This document shows, one piece after another, positions 16,702-26,112 of a DNA stretch of 64,000 nt. The position numbers and the translations under genes are program-made. Below the pieces are notes generated by a model that saw only the letters and a list, made by a program, of their open reading frames with translations, made no database searches and was not told the DNA's origin. The stretch is taken from assembly GCF_009183415.1 (NCBI RefSeq), contig NZ_WEHU01000010.1, positions 62,001-126,000 on the forward strand, given 5' to 3'. This DNA is from Bacillus sp. B1-b2 (GTDB lineage: Bacteria > Bacillota > Bacilli > Bacillales > Cytobacillaceae). The number at the start of each line of letters is the position of its first letter. Position 1 is the stretch's first letter.

Positions 16702-18591
16702 ATGGATGATACTGTAAAGTTAGTAAGAAAGGAATTAGATAGCAGGATAACTCAGCTACAGAAGCTTCAACATACAGACGGTTCATTTCGTTTTCGTTTT
16801 CAAGGTAGTTTAATGACCGATGCTTTCTTTATTATCACCATCAGAGCATTAGACATTCATACAGAAGAACCGAATGTGCAAGCACTAGCTAAATCCTTAC
16901 GATCCACTCAGCATAAAGAAGGCTACTGGAAGGCATACTCCGATGAACCTAATGGACATCTTTCTGCAACTGTCATAGCTTATACTGCCTTGTTGTATTC
17001 TGGTTATTATCAAAAAGAAGATGCGCTAATGAAAAAGGCGGCATCGTTTATACAGAAAAATGGAGGAATTGCCAAAGCTCACTTTATGATTAAGTGGATG
17101 CTTTCCGTAAATGGGCTCTATCCTTGGTCACACATGATTTATATACCTATGACATTCTTACTTTTACCTACCTTCCAACCAATTAACTTCTATCAATTTA
17201 GTGCATACGCAAGAATTCATTTTATTCCTATATTAATAGCTGCTAACAAAAAATTTTCTTTAAACAGTCAAAACCGACCAAATGTAGACCATCTTTATAG
17301 TAGAAATGAGGAACTGTATCCTTCCTATGCACAGCTTGAGAATGAACGATCACCCATCTCCTTTCTATGGAAAGAAATGAAACGTATTGGAAAATTCCCA
17401 TCCTACCTGCATCACCTAGGCTTTCAATATGCAGAGAAATATATGCTAGAAAGATTAGAAGAAGATGGAACACTTTACAGCTATGCAAGCTCTACCTTCT
17501 TTATGATTTATGCCTTACTTGCACTTGGCTACAAAAAAGAATCCCCTACTATACAGAATGCATTAACAGGTCTAAGTGGCCTTATTGATAAAAAAGGAAC
17601 ACATGCTCATTTAGAAAACTCAACTAGCACCGTTTGGGATACTGCCTTAATTAGCTATACTCTTCAACAAGCTGATCTTTCTCCTCAAAATGAAACGGTA
17701 AAAAAAGCTACTACCTACCTTTTGAGTAAACAACATACAAGATTAGGAGACTGGCATATTCATAATCCGAACACAAGCCCTGGAGGGTGGGGTTTTTCTC
17801 ATATCAATACAAATAACCCTGACAATGATGATACCTCTGCTACTCTGCGTGCATTAACAAAATCAGCTACTATCTCTTCTACTGTTCAAGAGGCATGGCA
17901 AAAAGGAACGAATTACCTTCTTTCTATGCAAAATAAAGATGGAGGGTGGGGGGCTTTTGAAAAAAATACAAACTGGGAGATACTAAACTATGTTCCTATT
18001 GAAAATGCAAAGGATGCGGCTATTGATCCTTCTACTGCCGATTTAACGGGAAGAGTTTTAGAGTATTTAGGGAACTTTGCTAATTTAAAAAAGGATCATC
18101 CTCATATTAAGCAAGGTGTCGATTGGTTGCTAGATCATCAGGAAGAGGACGGCTCCTGGTATGGAAGATGGGGAGTTTGTTATATTTACGGAACATGGGC
18201 TGCTATAACAGGATTGATAGCAGTCGGAGTAGCAAAAACTCATCCAGCTATTCAAAAAGCTTTAACCTGGCTAAAGAGCATTCAACTAAAAGACGGAGGA
18301 TGGGGAGAATCCTGTCAAAGCTGTGAAAAATTAATCTATATCCCCTTAACCTTTAGCACAGACTCTCAAACAGCTTGGGCAATAGACGCATTACTTGCAG
18401 GAGGAGAATGGAAAAGTAAACAAGTAGAAAAAGGCGTTAACTATTTAATAGCTGCTAACAAAAAGGATGCTTCTATTCGTTATCCTACAGGGATTGGATT
18501 GCCCGGGCAATTTTATATTTACTACCATAGCTACAATAAAATATTTCCATTAATAGCTCTTTCTCATTATGTAAAGAAATGGAGTAAATAG
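16702..18591 (+). CDS. sqhC: Squalene-hopene / tetraprenyl-beta-curcumene cyclase (sporulenol synthase)
   Basis: Triterpene cyclase of 629 aa (B. subtilis SqhC has 632). The catalytic DxDD motif is D374-N-D-D377, and several QW repeats are visible (QNKDGGWG, QEEDGSWYGRWG, QLKDGGWGES). Enzymes of this type protonate and cyclise a linear C30/C35 isoprenoid to hopanoid or sporulenol products at the membrane, the latter in spores. The ATG at 16702 is chosen because AGAGG lies 8 nt upstream; a longer reading frame to 16615 has no ribosome site and adds an AT-rich non-homologous tail. Substrate choice (squalene or tetraprenyl-curcumene) is not readable from sequence. Confidence 0.9.
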   Translation: MDDTVKLVRKELDSRITQLQKLQHTDGSFRFRFQGSLMTDAFFIITIRALDIHTEEPNVQALAKSLRSTQHKEGYWKAYSDEPNGHLSATVIAYTALLYSGYYQKEDALMKKAASFIQKNGGIAKAHFMIKWMLSVNGLYPWSHMIYIPMTFLLLPTFQPINFYQFSAYARIHFIPILIAANKKFSLNSQNRPNVDHLYSRNEELYPSYAQLENERSPISFLWKEMKRIGKFPSYLHHLGFQYAEKYMLERLEEDGTLYSYASSTFFMIYALLALGYKKESPTIQNALTGLSGLIDKKGTHAHLENSTSTVWDTALISYTLQQADLSPQNETVKKATTYLLSKQHTRLGDWHIHNPNTSPGGWGFSHINTNNPDNDDTSATLRALTKSATISSTVQEAWQKGTNYLLSMQNKDGGWGAFEKNTNWEILNYVPIENAKDAAIDPSTADLTGRVLEYLGNFANLKKDHPHIKQGVDWLLDHQEEDGSWYGRWGVCYIYGTWAAITGLIAVGVAKTHPAIQKALTWLKSIQLKDGGWGESCQSCEKLIYIPLTFSTDSQTAWAIDALLAGGEWKSKQVEKGVNYLIAANKKDASIRYPTGIGLPGQFYIYYHSYNKIFPLIALSHYVKKWSK

Positions 18592-18595
18592 AAAA

Positions 18596-18620
18596 TGAGA
18601 AAGGGAATTCCCTATTCTCA
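18596..18620. terminator. Convergent hairpin between sqhC and DUF2871 gene
   Basis: TGAGAA then AGGGAATTCCCT then ATTCTCA form a near-perfect dyad spanning the end of the convergent DUF2871 gene. T-runs are short on both sides, so its strength is uncertain. Confidence 0.6.
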
Positions 18621-19046
18621 CTTTATCTTCACATTTTCTGCATGATTCTTCCTTAGAACTAAAAAGAATAAAACAATACCTATTGTAACAGCAATATGCC
18701 CAAGACCAGCAATACCTGAAATCATAGAATCCAACCCACTTGATAAATCGTATTCTAATACCTGTAGGGTACCTCTTGTTAACATTAGGCAGATAGTTGA
18801 AATAACACCGCTATTATAGAAATAGAAAAAAGCATTAAAATTCCCCACCGTGTGTATCTTCATTGTGTAACAGTATAGATACACAATGAGCATAATAATC
18901 ATTCCTAAAGCAAATGAGTGAGTATGTACGACAGATAATTGCGTTTCTCCAGTGAAATGCTGCATTTTTGTAAACTCACGATAATAAACACCACTTACTA
19001 ACCCAAGCAGTGCATAGAAGAATGCTATATTAAGTACTTTCTTCAT
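18618..19046 (-). CDS. DUF2871 family membrane protein
   Basis: Membrane protein of 142 aa with four hydrophobic segments (about 5-22, 45-67, 80-98, 110-132). The VVHTHSFALGM segment in the second helix is typical of DUF2871. The histidines facing the membrane resemble heme- or metal-binding helices of NnrS/cytochrome-like proteins, but no function is established. The start at 19046 follows AAAGGGTGG; an upstream TTG overlaps that ribosome site. It is monocistronic and convergent with sqhC. Confidence 0.8.
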   Translation of the reverse strand: MKKVLNIAFFYALLGLVSGVYYREFTKMQHFTGETQLSVVHTHSFALGMIIMLIVYLYCYTMKIHTVGNFNAFFYFYNSGVISTICLMLTRGTLQVLEYDLSSGLDSMISGIAGLGHIAVTIGIVLFFLVLRKNHAENVKIK

Positions 19047-19165
19047 GCTTATCCACCCTTTCAACCGAACTATTTACTATTATTCTATCAAAACAGCATA
19101 CCTCCTACTATGTCTGATTTATGTATTTCCCTTTCTTTTCATACACTGATATAGGTGCATGTCAC

Positions 19166-19194
19166 TTGAACTTCTGGAAATAAGATGTTATAGT
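19166..19194 (+). promoter_or_regulatory. Promoter of the ileS T-box transcript
   Basis: TTGAAC (19166-19171), a 17-nt spacer and TATAGT (19189-19194) lie immediately upstream of the ileS T-box. Confidence 0.75.
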
Positions 19195-19204
19195 ATACAA
19201 AACA

Positions 19205-19485
19205 TTCCAATAGCAAAATAGAAATCAATGAAGAGAATAAGTACGACTTGATTCCCTTTTAGCGAGCTGGGTACGGTGGAAGCCAGTAAGGAAAGCTTTT
19301 CGGAAACATCATCTCTGAGATGCAAGACTGAAAAGGCAGTAAGTCTTGACGGATGTCCACCGTTAATTGGAACACGTATGATGGTACGTTGACTAAGCGC
19401 TGTAAGTCTATCTTGCAGAATTTGGGTGGTAACGCGGGTTATGAATATACACTCGTCCCTTTATATAGGGACGGGTGTTTTTTGT
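19205..19485 (+). ncRNA. T-box riboswitch controlling ileS (ATC specifier)
   Basis: Stem I shows AGTA, then AGCGAG and a CTGG/CCAG distal hairpin, then GGAAACATCATCTCTGAG. AGAGA upstream pairs with TCTCT, leaving ATC (Ile, 19308-19310) followed by A in the specifier loop. The T-box sequence TGGGTGGTAACGCGG is at 19423-19437. It is followed by a terminator (CACTCGTCCCT with AGGGACGGGTG, then TTTTTT, 19449-19485). Uncharged tRNA-Ile would allow read-through into ileS. Confidence 0.95.
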
Positions 19486-19563
19486 TTTCCTTAAACTGTT
19501 ACTACTGTCATACTCCATCTGTTTATAAAGGAATGTACCCTAACTTTATGGAGGTATGAAAAG

Positions 19564-22500
19564 ATGGAAAAACAAAAAGAAACACATAGAGAAAAAGAAA
19601 CAAAGATTCTCCAGTATTGGGAAAAAGAAAGAGTTTTTCAAAAGTCAGTAGAACAGAGAAAAAATCGGGAGTCATTTGTTTTCTACGAAGGTCCCCCAAC
19701 TGCTAATGGCCTTCCCCATGTAGGGCATGCACTTGGAAGAACAATAAAAGACGTTATTGCTCGCTTTCAGACGATGAATGGGAAGCAAGTTATTAGAAAG
19801 GCTGGATGGGATACTCATGGACTTCCTGTTGAATTAGGTGTAGAAAAAGCACTTGGAATTTCAGGAAAACAAGAAATTGAAGAATATGGTGTTGTACCCT
19901 TTATTGAAAAATGTAAAGAAAGCGTCTTTTCCTATGAAAAACAATGGCGTGAATTCACGAAAGAGCTAGGCTACTGGGTAGATATGGACCATCCATATAT
20001 GACGATGAGCAATGATTATATAGAATCCGTCTGGAATATCCTTGGCACTATACATGATAAAGGATGGCTATATAAAGGGCACCGTGTTTCTCCCTATTGC
20101 CCTAGCTGTCAAACAAGTTTAAGCTCACACGAAGTGGCACAAGGCTATAAAGATGTGAAGGATTTAAGTGCTACCGTAAAATTTAAGCTAACAGATAAAG
20201 AAAATGAATATGTACTCGGCTGGACAACAACTCCATGGACATTACCAGCAAATGTAGCATTAGCTGTTCATCAAGATCTTGATTATGCTCGCGTAAAAGT
20301 AGGATTGGAAACATATATTGTGGCGAAAGAACTACTGCATGAAGTAATTAAAGGAGACTATGAAGTAATAGAAACAGTAAAAGGATCGGCTTTAGTTGGT
20401 CTTTCCTACCAACCTCCTTTCTCTTTTGTTGAGGTGGAGAAAGGACATAGTATTCTTCATGGTGAATTTGTAACAAATGACAGCGGAACAGGAATTGTTC
20501 ATATTGCCCCTGCTTATGGAGAAGATGATTATCGCTTAATTCAGGATAATGGTTTTTCTTTTGTACATGTAGTTGATGAAGGCGGGCGTTATAAAGAAAC
20601 AGTTACCCCTTTAGCAGGACAATTTGTAAAAGATAGTGATGTGGATGTACAGATTATTAAAATGCTACACCAAAAAGGTTTGTTATTTCATAAGGAAAAA
20701 TACGAACATTCCTATCCACATTGTTGGCGTTGCGATACTCCACTCCTTTACTATGCTACAGAAAGCTGGTTTATTAAAACAACAGCTGCAAAAGATGATT
20801 TTATAGCGCGTAATCAAGAAGTAAATTGGTATCCAGATCATATTAAAAATGGTCGTTTTGGAAACTTCTTAGAGGGATTAGTAGATTGGAATATTAGCCG
20901 TAATCGCTACTGGGGAACTCCACTTAATGTTTGGCAATGTACATCTTGTAAGAAAGAATTGGTACCAAAAAGCATGGCAGAATTAAAGCAATATGCGAAT
21001 TCAAGCTTGGAAGAAATAGAACTTCATAAGCCATATGTAGATGAATTAACGTTTGATTGCCCATCATGCAATGGCAAAATGCATCGTACACCAGAAGTTA
21101 TTGATGTATGGTTTGACAGTGGTTCTATGCCATTTGCTCAATATCATACCCCTTTTGAAAATGAGGAGATGTTTAAACAACAGTTCCCTGCAGATGTAGT
21201 TGTTGAGGGTATTGACCAAACTCGTGGTTGGTTTTATTCCCTACTTGCTGTTTCCATTCTTTATACAGGCAAAGCACCCTATAAAAACGTATTAGCTACA
21301 GGACATGTATTAGATGAGCATGGCCAAAAGATGTCTAAAAGTAAAGGCAATGCCTTAGATCCTGTAGAGCTAATTCAAATATATGGAGCTGATTCTCTTA
21401 GATGGGCTCTCATAGCAGATAGTGCTCCATGGAACCAAAAAAGATTTTCCGCTAAGAATGTACAGGAAGCAAAATCCAAAATAGTGGATACGTTAAATAG
21501 TTTATTTAACTTTTATACCATGTATGCTGAAATTGATGGATTCAAGCCTAATGATCACAACAGCAAGAGCTTACACATAATGGATCAATGGATTCTTTCT
21601 AGACTTCATTCTACCATCGAAAAAAGTAAGTTAGAGATGGAAAAATATCAGCTAACAAATGCTGCAAGACATCTAGGGGAGTTACTAGAAGAGGTTAGCA
21701 ATTGGTATATTAGACGAAACCGCGAACGCTTTTGGAGTGAAGGCATGTCTGAAGATAAAATCTCTGCCTTTCAAACACTTTACGAGCTATTAATTGACTT
21801 AGCAAAAATGTTTGCATCTTTTATCCCATATACTTCTGAGGATATCTATTTAACGTTAACAGGAAAGAGTGTTCACTTATCCGATTTGCCAAAAACTAAT
21901 AAGCAAATGATAGATCAAAAACTGGAAGATAAAATGAAAATGGTAAGAGAAGTGGTAGAGTTAGGAAGAAGCATTCGCCACACGCATCAACGGAAGACTA
22001 AGCAACCTCTCTCTAAGATGATTATTGTTTCTAACCTTCCTGTAGACTTAAACAGCTTTGATTCCGTCATAAAAGACGAGTTAAATGTAAAAGAGATTAC
22101 GTGGGCAAATTCCTCCAATGAATTTGTCCAACATTCCTTAAAGCTTCATTTTAAGAATGCTGGACCAAAACTCGGAAAACATGTTAATGAAGTAAATAAG
22201 AAAATACAGGCTGTAAGTCAGGATGAAATAAACTCTTACTTAAATAAAGGATATTTAACTCTTTTACTAGAAGATAAAGAGAGTGTTACTTTGACAGAGG
22301 CTGATATTATGCTTCAAAAGGAAACGACGATTCCAGGGTTTAGTGAGGCTACGAGCAAGAACTTCACCGTATTGCTTGATATCTCCCTAACAGAAGCACT
22401 AAAACAAGAAGGTATGGTACGAGACTTTATTCGTACGATCCAAGATTGGCGAAAACAAAAAAAATTGCCTGTTGAAGCTCGTATTGATTTATATATACAC

Positions 22501-22650
22501 GGATCTTCTTTCTTCTTAGATGCTGTGAAGGAATATATGTTTTTACTGGAAAAAGGGGTTCTTCTCCGCAAGCTTCATTTTGAGGAAATAGAAAATATGC
22601 AACATGTTCAAATTAATGGGAATGATATATATATTGGATTAAAAGAATAA
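19564..22650 (+). CDS. ileS: Isoleucyl-tRNA synthetase, eukaryote-like type 2 (IleRS2)
   Basis: Class I synthetase of 1028 aa. The HIGH-equivalent is H52-V-G-H55 and the KMSKS loop begins at K589 (KMSKSKGNALDP). The editing domain (GWTTTPWTLPANVALAV, GTGIVHIAPAYGEDD) and a C-terminal anticodon-binding plus extension domain follow. The long length and GWDTHGLPVELGVEKALGI place it in the eukaryote-like IleRS2 group, unlike the about 920-aa housekeeping IleRS1 of B. subtilis. IleRS2 proteins are naturally tolerant to mupirocin. The first motif has the canonical HxGH order, not the swapped GxHH of hyper-resistant forms. It is controlled by an Ile T-box. Whether the genome also carries IleRS1 cannot be seen here. 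Confidence 0.95.
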   Translation: MEKQKETHREKETKILQYWEKERVFQKSVEQRKNRESFVFYEGPPTANGLPHVGHALGRTIKDVIARFQTMNGKQVIRKAGWDTHGLPVELGVEKALGISGKQEIEEYGVVPFIEKCKESVFSYEKQWREFTKELGYWVDMDHPYMTMSNDYIESVWNILGTIHDKGWLYKGHRVSPYCPSCQTSLSSHEVAQGYKDVKDLSATVKFKLTDKENEYVLGWTTTPWTLPANVALAVHQDLDYARVKVGLETYIVAKELLHEVIKGDYEVIETVKGSALVGLSYQPPFSFVEVEKGHSILHGEFVTNDSGTGIVHIAPAYGEDDYRLIQDNGFSFVHVVDEGGRYKETVTPLAGQFVKDSDVDVQIIKMLHQKGLLFHKEKYEHSYPHCWRCDTPLLYYATESWFIKTTAAKDDFIARNQEVNWYPDHIKNGRFGNFLEGLVDWNISRNRYWGTPLNVWQCTSCKKELVPKSMAELKQYANSSLEEIELHKPYVDELTFDCPSCNGKMHRTPEVIDVWFDSGSMPFAQYHTPFENEEMFKQQFPADVVVEGIDQTRGWFYSLLAVSILYTGKAPYKNVLATGHVLDEHGQKMSKSKGNALDPVELIQIYGADSLRWALIADSAPWNQKRFSAKNVQEAKSKIVDTLNSLFNFYTMYAEIDGFKPNDHNSKSLHIMDQWILSRLHSTIEKSKLEMEKYQLTNAARHLGELLEEVSNWYIRRNRERFWSEGMSEDKISAFQTLYELLIDLAKMFASFIPYTSEDIYLTLTGKSVHLSDLPKTNKQMIDQKLEDKMKMVREVVELGRSIRHTHQRKTKQPLSKMIIVSNLPVDLNSFDSVIKDELNVKEITWANSSNEFVQHSLKLHFKNAGPKLGKHVNEVNKKIQAVSQDEINSYLNKGYLTLLLEDKESVTLTEADIMLQKETTIPGFSEATSKNFTVLLDISLTEALKQEGMVRDFIRTIQDWRKQKKLPVEARIDLYIHGSSFFLDAVKEYMFLLEKGVLLRKLHFEEIENMQHVQINGNDIYIGLKE

Positions 22651-22659
22651 CATTATTTG

Positions 22660-22709
22660 CTGTCTCAGGATTTTAGGCACTATGTCTTTCTTGAGACAGT
22701 TTCTTTTTC
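22660..22709 (+). terminator. Terminator after ileS
   Basis: CTGTCTCA pairs with TGAGACAG around a long loop (24 nt), followed by TTTCTTTTT. Confidence 0.65.
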
Positions 22710-22813
22710 TATTGTGTTCTTCTGTTATTAACTCTTCTTTTATGGAGAAAATAGTGCATAACTGGTTCTATTTTTTCCATATTAGATTATACTATTGGGC
22801 AGGGGTGAAAAAA

Positions 22814-23992
22814 ATGTACAAACTATTATCACATAATGATTTAGATGGAGTAGGATGCGGAATTATTGCTAAGCTTGCTTTCGGAGATGCTGTTGAAGTT
22901 CGATATAATTCTGTTTCTTTCCTTAACCAAGAAGTTGAAAAGTTCCTTGACCAAAAGATAGAAAACACCTTTCTATTCATAACAGACCTATCTGTTAATG
23001 AAGAGAATACGATACGTTTAGATGACTATTATAAAAAAGGGGGCAAGGTGCAGTTAATTGACCACCATAAAACAGCCCTACATTTAAATGACTTTGAATG
23101 GGGTTATGTATCTGTTGAAGAAGAAGGTACCTTAACATGCGCCACTTCTCTTCTATATGACTACCTTGTGAAGCATCATTACTTAACTCCTTCTAATTCC
23201 ATAGCTCAATTTGTGGAACTTGTAAGACAATATGATACGTGGGATTGGGAAAAAAATAATAATTTCGAAGCACAGAGATTAAATTCCCTTTTCTACCTTA
23301 TTTCTTTTGATGAGTTTGTAGAAAAAATGGTACTACGACTTCAAACTAGTGAGAACTTTTACTTTGATGAATTAGAAGCTCAAATTCTAGACATGGAAGA
23401 AAAGAAAATTGAGCGTTATATTCGCCGTAAGCGAAGAGAATTGGTACAGAAAGAGATAGATGGATTAATGGCTGGAGTTGTTTATGCAGAACAATACCAC
23501 TCTGAGCTAGGAAATGAACTAGGGAAAGAATATCCTCATCTAGATTACATAGCTATTGTTAATATTGGTGGAAAAAAACTAGGTTTTAGAACGATACATG
23601 ATCATGTGGATGTATCTAAAGTCGCTGGTACTTATGGTGGTGGTGGCCACGTAAAAGCATCAGGTTGTAATTTAACACAAGAGGCCTATCAAAATTACTG
23701 CTTAGATACCTTTAATCTAGAGCCTTTACGAGAAGATCCAAGGAAAAATGAATATAATAAAAAAGAATCCCCACTAGGTACACTTTACGAGAATAAACAG
23801 GATGAAATCTTCTTCCTATATCAAGTAAGTAGAAATCAGTGGGCCATTAACCAAAGAAAAACAAAATTATCTCAAACCTTCTCTACCTTCTTACAAGGAG
23901 AAATTTTCCTACGAAGAAACCATGGTGTTTGGTTAGCAAGAGATGATAAATATGTTCGATATGTAATGGATTATGTAAAGCATCATAAATAA
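22814..23992 (+). CDS. nrnB: Oligoribonuclease NrnB (DHH-family nanoRNase)
   Basis: DHH/DHHA1 phosphoesterase of 392 aa that in B. subtilis degrades 2-5-nt RNA fragments. Motif I is SHNDLDGVGCG (residues 6-16), the DHH triad is D83-H84-H85 (LIDHHKTAL), and the DHHA1 glycine-rich motif is TYGGGGHVKASG. The ATG at 22814 is used: AGGGGTG lies 6 nt upstream, while the extended frame to 22682 encodes an unrelated hydrophobic stretch overlapping the ileS terminator. It is monocistronic with its own terminator. Confidence 0.9.
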   Translation: MYKLLSHNDLDGVGCGIIAKLAFGDAVEVRYNSVSFLNQEVEKFLDQKIENTFLFITDLSVNEENTIRLDDYYKKGGKVQLIDHHKTALHLNDFEWGYVSVEEEGTLTCATSLLYDYLVKHHYLTPSNSIAQFVELVRQYDTWDWEKNNNFEAQRLNSLFYLISFDEFVEKMVLRLQTSENFYFDELEAQILDMEEKKIERYIRRKRRELVQKEIDGLMAGVVYAEQYHSELGNELGKEYPHLDYIAIVNIGGKKLGFRTIHDHVDVSKVAGTYGGGGHVKASGCNLTQEAYQNYCLDTFNLEPLREDPRKNEYNKKESPLGTLYENKQDEIFFLYQVSRNQWAINQRKTKLSQTFSTFLQGEIFLRRNHGVWLARDDKYVRYVMDYVKHHK

Positions 23993-24018
23993 AAAGCAGT
24001 CTTTTGACTGCTTTTTTT
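23992..24018. terminator. Bidirectional terminator nrnB / histidine kinase
   Basis: AAAAGCAGTC pairs with GACTGCTTTT around TTTT, followed by T-runs on both strands. It sits between two convergent genes. Confidence 0.9.
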
Positions 24019-26075
24019 CAATATTCATTTGTTAGGCTAAAATACACGGAAAAGGTTGTCCCTTTTTCACTTGTCGTAACCTTAATTCTCGCATGATGAC
24101 GATCCGCTATTCGATAACACACAGCAAGCCCTAGCCCTGTTCCGTTTTCTTTTGTTGTGAAAAATGGAGTTCCTAATCTATTTACCGTTTCTTCATCCAT
24201 CCCAATACCATTATCACTTATATCCAATACCAGATAATCTCCAACACAGTATGTCTTTATAGTCAAGATTCCTTCTTCATCCATTGCTTCTAAACCATTT
24301 AATGCTAAATTGAGCAACAACTGCCGTATTTCTTTCTCATCTAAATTTAAAAGTGGACACTTTCCTAACTGAAGATTTACCTTCTTACCAGTTAAGAGAG
24401 CTTCTGCATTTATTAAAGGATAAATAATATCAATAATTTCATTAAGTGACCTTTGTCTTTTATCACTCGTTTTATTTTTAGCTAAACTCAGAAATTCTTT
24501 TATTATTTTATTGGCTCTATCTAATTCATCAATCATTAATTCCATATGTTCTGTAGATAAAGAAGCAGGGTCTGACTTCCCAATTTGAAGAAAACCATGA
24601 ACTGTCGTCATTGGATTTCTTATTTCATGGGCAATTCCAGCCGCCATTTCACCTACAAGATTCAATTGGTCTAATCTAGCCATTTCTTTTTCTAGCACCA
24701 TCTGTTCCGTAACATCATTTAAGGAAATTAACACACAATTATTATGATTAATCCTAATAATTTCTGTAGATAATAAGCCTTGCCTTTGTTTGCCTTCTTT
24801 TGTTTGGTAAAAGACCTTCTGATTATGAAAGGGATTCTCCCATTCTCTTTCATCTATTCGTTCCTCTTGACCATTTACATCTTTAAACAACTCCCAGTGA
24901 TATGCAGGATTATTTAAATCTTCTACCGTGTAGCCAGTATTGTTTCTCCAATTATCATTAATGGCAATAAATAATGGATTCTGCAAGGAATAGATAGCCA
25001 TTAAACTAGGACTCGCCTCAAAAATTTGTCTGAATCGACCCTCTGATAACATAAGGTCATCTGTTACTTTATATCGTTCTTCTCTTTCTCTGTTGAGCTG
25101 CTGATTCATAGCCAATAGCTCTAAGGTCCTTTCTTCCACTGCATGCTCTAGCTGATCTACTTGTTTTCTTCTTAAAAGCTCTACCTCTTTACGTTCTGAT
25201 ATATTACGTATGCTACATATGAAAAGCTTATGCTCATCTAACAGTGCCAACCCTATATAAATTTCAATAGGGAAATAATCACCGTTTTTCCTTTTAGCCT
25301 TTGCTTCTATAATTCTTCCTATATACTGTTGATTAAGCAGTTCAAAGGTTAAAGGAGTCTCCGTACTTGGTTCTGTTTCCATAGAATATAGAAGTAATTC
25401 AATAGACTGACCAATTACTTCGTCCTCTATGTATCCAAACATTACTTTTATACTTTGGTTCGCACTTAAAATAATGCCTGATTCATCCAAAGTAATAATT
25501 GTATCCTGTAAAGTCTCCTGTAAAAGGGAAGAAAATACTTCCTTTTTCATGACATCCATTTTTGCTATAGCTAACTCTTTATTCATTTTTTGGATTTCTG
25601 TAGTTGTCTTATTGTTTATTTCCGTTAAATGATGGCGATGGGCTTCATGAATGTAAACAAATTGCTCCACTTTACTTTTTAAGGCTTCTGGATTAAAAGG
25701 CTTCACAATATAATCAATTGCTCCTACTTTATACCCCTGTAGTATATGCTGCATATCTTGACTAATTGCTGTAATAAAAATAATGGGAATATGTCTTGAA
25801 CGTTTTCTTTCTTTAATTAGCTTTGCTGTCTCAAAACCATTCATACCTGGCATTTGGACATCCAATAATATCACGGCAAAATCATATTTCAAAATATACT
25901 TTAGCGCCTCTTCTCCAGACTTAGCAGTAATTAAATGATATTTCTTTGAGCTTAACACTGCTTCTAACGCTAGAAGATTCTCTTGTAAATCATCTACCAT
26001 TAGGATTGGAATGGGATGAATAACTACATCTGTTATTTCTATCTTTCTTTCTACTGAATTAGTCAAATGCTGCAT
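24018..26075 (-). CDS. Hybrid sensor kinase: receiver-PAS-PAS-histidine kinase
   Basis: Cytoplasmic 685-aa protein without membrane segments. An N-terminal receiver domain (about 23-143) has phospho-acceptor D72 (ILLDVQMPG) and K125. A coiled coil and two PAS domains (about 195-310 and 350-460) follow. The HisKA domain has H483 (AGIAHEIRNPMTT) and the C-terminal ATPase domain has DISDNGIGM and TGLGLAVCYRI boxes. The kinase half resembles sporulation-type KinA/KinE kinases. It lies 37 bp downstream of another hybrid kinase on the same strand, so the two probably form a phosphorelay. No DNA-binding output is encoded nearby. Confidence 0.9.
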   Translation of the reverse strand: MQHLTNSVERKIEITDVVIHPIPILMVDDLQENLLALEAVLSSKKYHLITAKSGEEALKYILKYDFAVILLDVQMPGMNGFETAKLIKERKRSRHIPIIFITAISQDMQHILQGYKVGAIDYIVKPFNPEALKSKVEQFVYIHEAHRHHLTEINNKTTTEIQKMNKELAIAKMDVMKKEVFSSLLQETLQDTIITLDESGIILSANQSIKVMFGYIEDEVIGQSIELLLYSMETEPSTETPLTFELLNQQYIGRIIEAKAKRKNGDYFPIEIYIGLALLDEHKLFICSIRNISERKEVELLRRKQVDQLEHAVEERTLELLAMNQQLNREREERYKVTDDLMLSEGRFRQIFEASPSLMAIYSLQNPLFIAINDNWRNNTGYTVEDLNNPAYHWELFKDVNGQEERIDEREWENPFHNQKVFYQTKEGKQRQGLLSTEIIRINHNNCVLISLNDVTEQMVLEKEMARLDQLNLVGEMAAGIAHEIRNPMTTVHGFLQIGKSDPASLSTEHMELMIDELDRANKIIKEFLSLAKNKTSDKRQRSLNEIIDIIYPLINAEALLTGKKVNLQLGKCPLLNLDEKEIRQLLLNLALNGLEAMDEEGILTIKTYCVGDYLVLDISDNGIGMDEETVNRLGTPFFTTKENGTGLGLAVCYRIADRHHARIKVTTSEKGTTFSVYFSLTNEY

Positions 26076-26112
26076 AATATACTAGCGCCTCCTCTCTACT
26101 TAGCCACTTACG

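Noticed and set aside
19353-19559. Plus-strand ORF of 68 codons before ileS
   Set aside because: It lies inside the T-box antiterminator and terminator structure and has no ribosome site.
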